DNA of 64,000 nt. It comes from an uncultured bacterium (GTDB lineage: Bacteria > Pseudomonadota > Gammaproteobacteria > Burkholderiales > Burkholderiaceae_C). A model generated the notes under the pieces. It was not told the origin of the DNA. It did not search any database and worked only from the letters and a program-made list of their open reading frames with translations. The stretch lies in the NCBI GenBank assembly GCA_903928495.1, contig CAIYQZ010000028.1, positions 1-64,000 of the forward strand, in the 5' to 3' direction. The position numbers and the translations under genes are program-made. Positions 63,781 through 64,000 of the stretch are shown piece after piece (positions within the stretch are counted from its first letter, which is position 1; each line of letters begins with the position of its first letter).

Positions 63781-64000
63781 CGAGCCGGGCCGAGGCAGCC
63801 TCGGCCAGTGAGCGGTAGAGCGCTTGCTCTTCCGCTGACGGGCTGGCCGGCACATCGATGCGGGCCAGCGCATAGAGGTCGCCTCGGGCACCGGGCCCAT
63901 GCGCCAGTCCGCGCCCGCGCAGGCGCAGTTTGCGTCCGGCGCGACTGCCGGGTGGCACGGTCAGCAGCACGGGGCCATCCAGCGTGGGCACTTCCACGTC
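63764..64000 (-). CDS. DnaJ/CbpA-type co-chaperone, C-terminal part (5' end outside window)
   Basis: 79 C-terminal codons, open to the right edge. DVEVPTLDGPVLLTVPPGSR and GRKLRLRGRGL are the second C-terminal client-binding domain of DnaJ/CbpA proteins, followed by a short linker and helix. The J-domain is not in the window, so CbpA rather than DnaJ is an inference from the absence of a zinc-finger in what can be seen. Confidence 0.85.
   Translation of the reverse strand, partial: DVEVPTLDGPVLLTVPPGSRAGRKLRLRGRGLAHGPGARGDLYALARIDVPASPSAEEQALYRSLAEAASARLVTPAT

Overview
The window is a dense, GC-rich chromosomal segment. Gene content and order (leuS-lptE-holA, a betaproteobacterial-type gshA, kup, ThiL/PgpA/PncC, a phasin) suggest a member of the Burkholderiales, most likely Comamonadaceae (Hydrogenophaga/Rhodoferax/Acidovorax-like). 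This is inferred from protein character only. I see no rRNA, tRNA, CRISPR array, transposase or phage module.

Layout. 1-11137: housekeeping genes (3' end of leuS, lptE, holA, a metallo-beta-lactamase-fold hydrolase, a VOC protein, a sugar kinase, proA, a P2-type cation ATPase, gshA). 11316-21792: transport and metabolism (kup, a BenE-like carrier, a single-chain triple RidA protein, gshB, a class II amidotransferase, a decayed SMR exporter, a PiT phosphate transporter, an ornithine-cyclodeaminase-like reductase, a DMT exporter). 21851-29540, all minus strand: an AMP-forming acyl ligase, an FMN glutamate-synthase-like protein, a tandem pair of HD-GYP proteins, a fluoroacetate-dehalogenase-like hydrolase and a LysR regulator. 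29671-31860: an NAD(P)-binding protein and a nitroreductase-like lipoprotein. 31910-36713: a sigma-54 two-component system with three paralogous secreted two-cysteine mini-proteins and a predicted outer-membrane barrel. 36724-43100: pncC, pgpA, phasin, a GH12-like lipoprotein, thiL, a Gcr-type membrane protein and apaG. 43169-48444: an iron/phosphonate-type ABC importer with a LysR gene. 48592-52216: envelope and stress proteins (FapA-like, RcnB-like, SOUL, PRC-barrel). 52347-59924: a PEEF-type P-ATPase divergent from an OMF/MacA/MacB-like efflux operon. 60164-64000: a frameshifted PAS-GGDEF-EAL gene, a coiled-coil protein and the C-terminal part of a DnaJ/CbpA-like chaperone.

The most notable system is 31910-36713. 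A histidine kinase and a sigma-54 activator are followed by two transcription units. Each begins with a near-consensus -24/-12 promoter (GG-N10-GC), and each has a 14-bp GC-rich inverted repeat about 115 bp upstream; the first also has a perfect IHF consensus in between. The units encode three 63-65-residue pre-proteins with Sec signal peptides. Their mature parts share two Cys exactly 18 residues apart, an Ala-Asn/Asp-Gly core and an invariant C-terminal Cys-x3-Gly-Val. The first mini-protein gene is GTGA-coupled to a predicted beta-barrel. I do not recognise this family.

A second genome-scale signal is a dispersed 47-bp repeat with the skeleton CGCTTR-N17-GCT, of which I find ten copies (eight stronger, two weaker). 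Some are intergenic and several lie in frame inside conserved genes (leuS, thiL, pncC, the efflux OMF, the histidine kinase). One lies beside the breakpoint of the truncated SMR gene.
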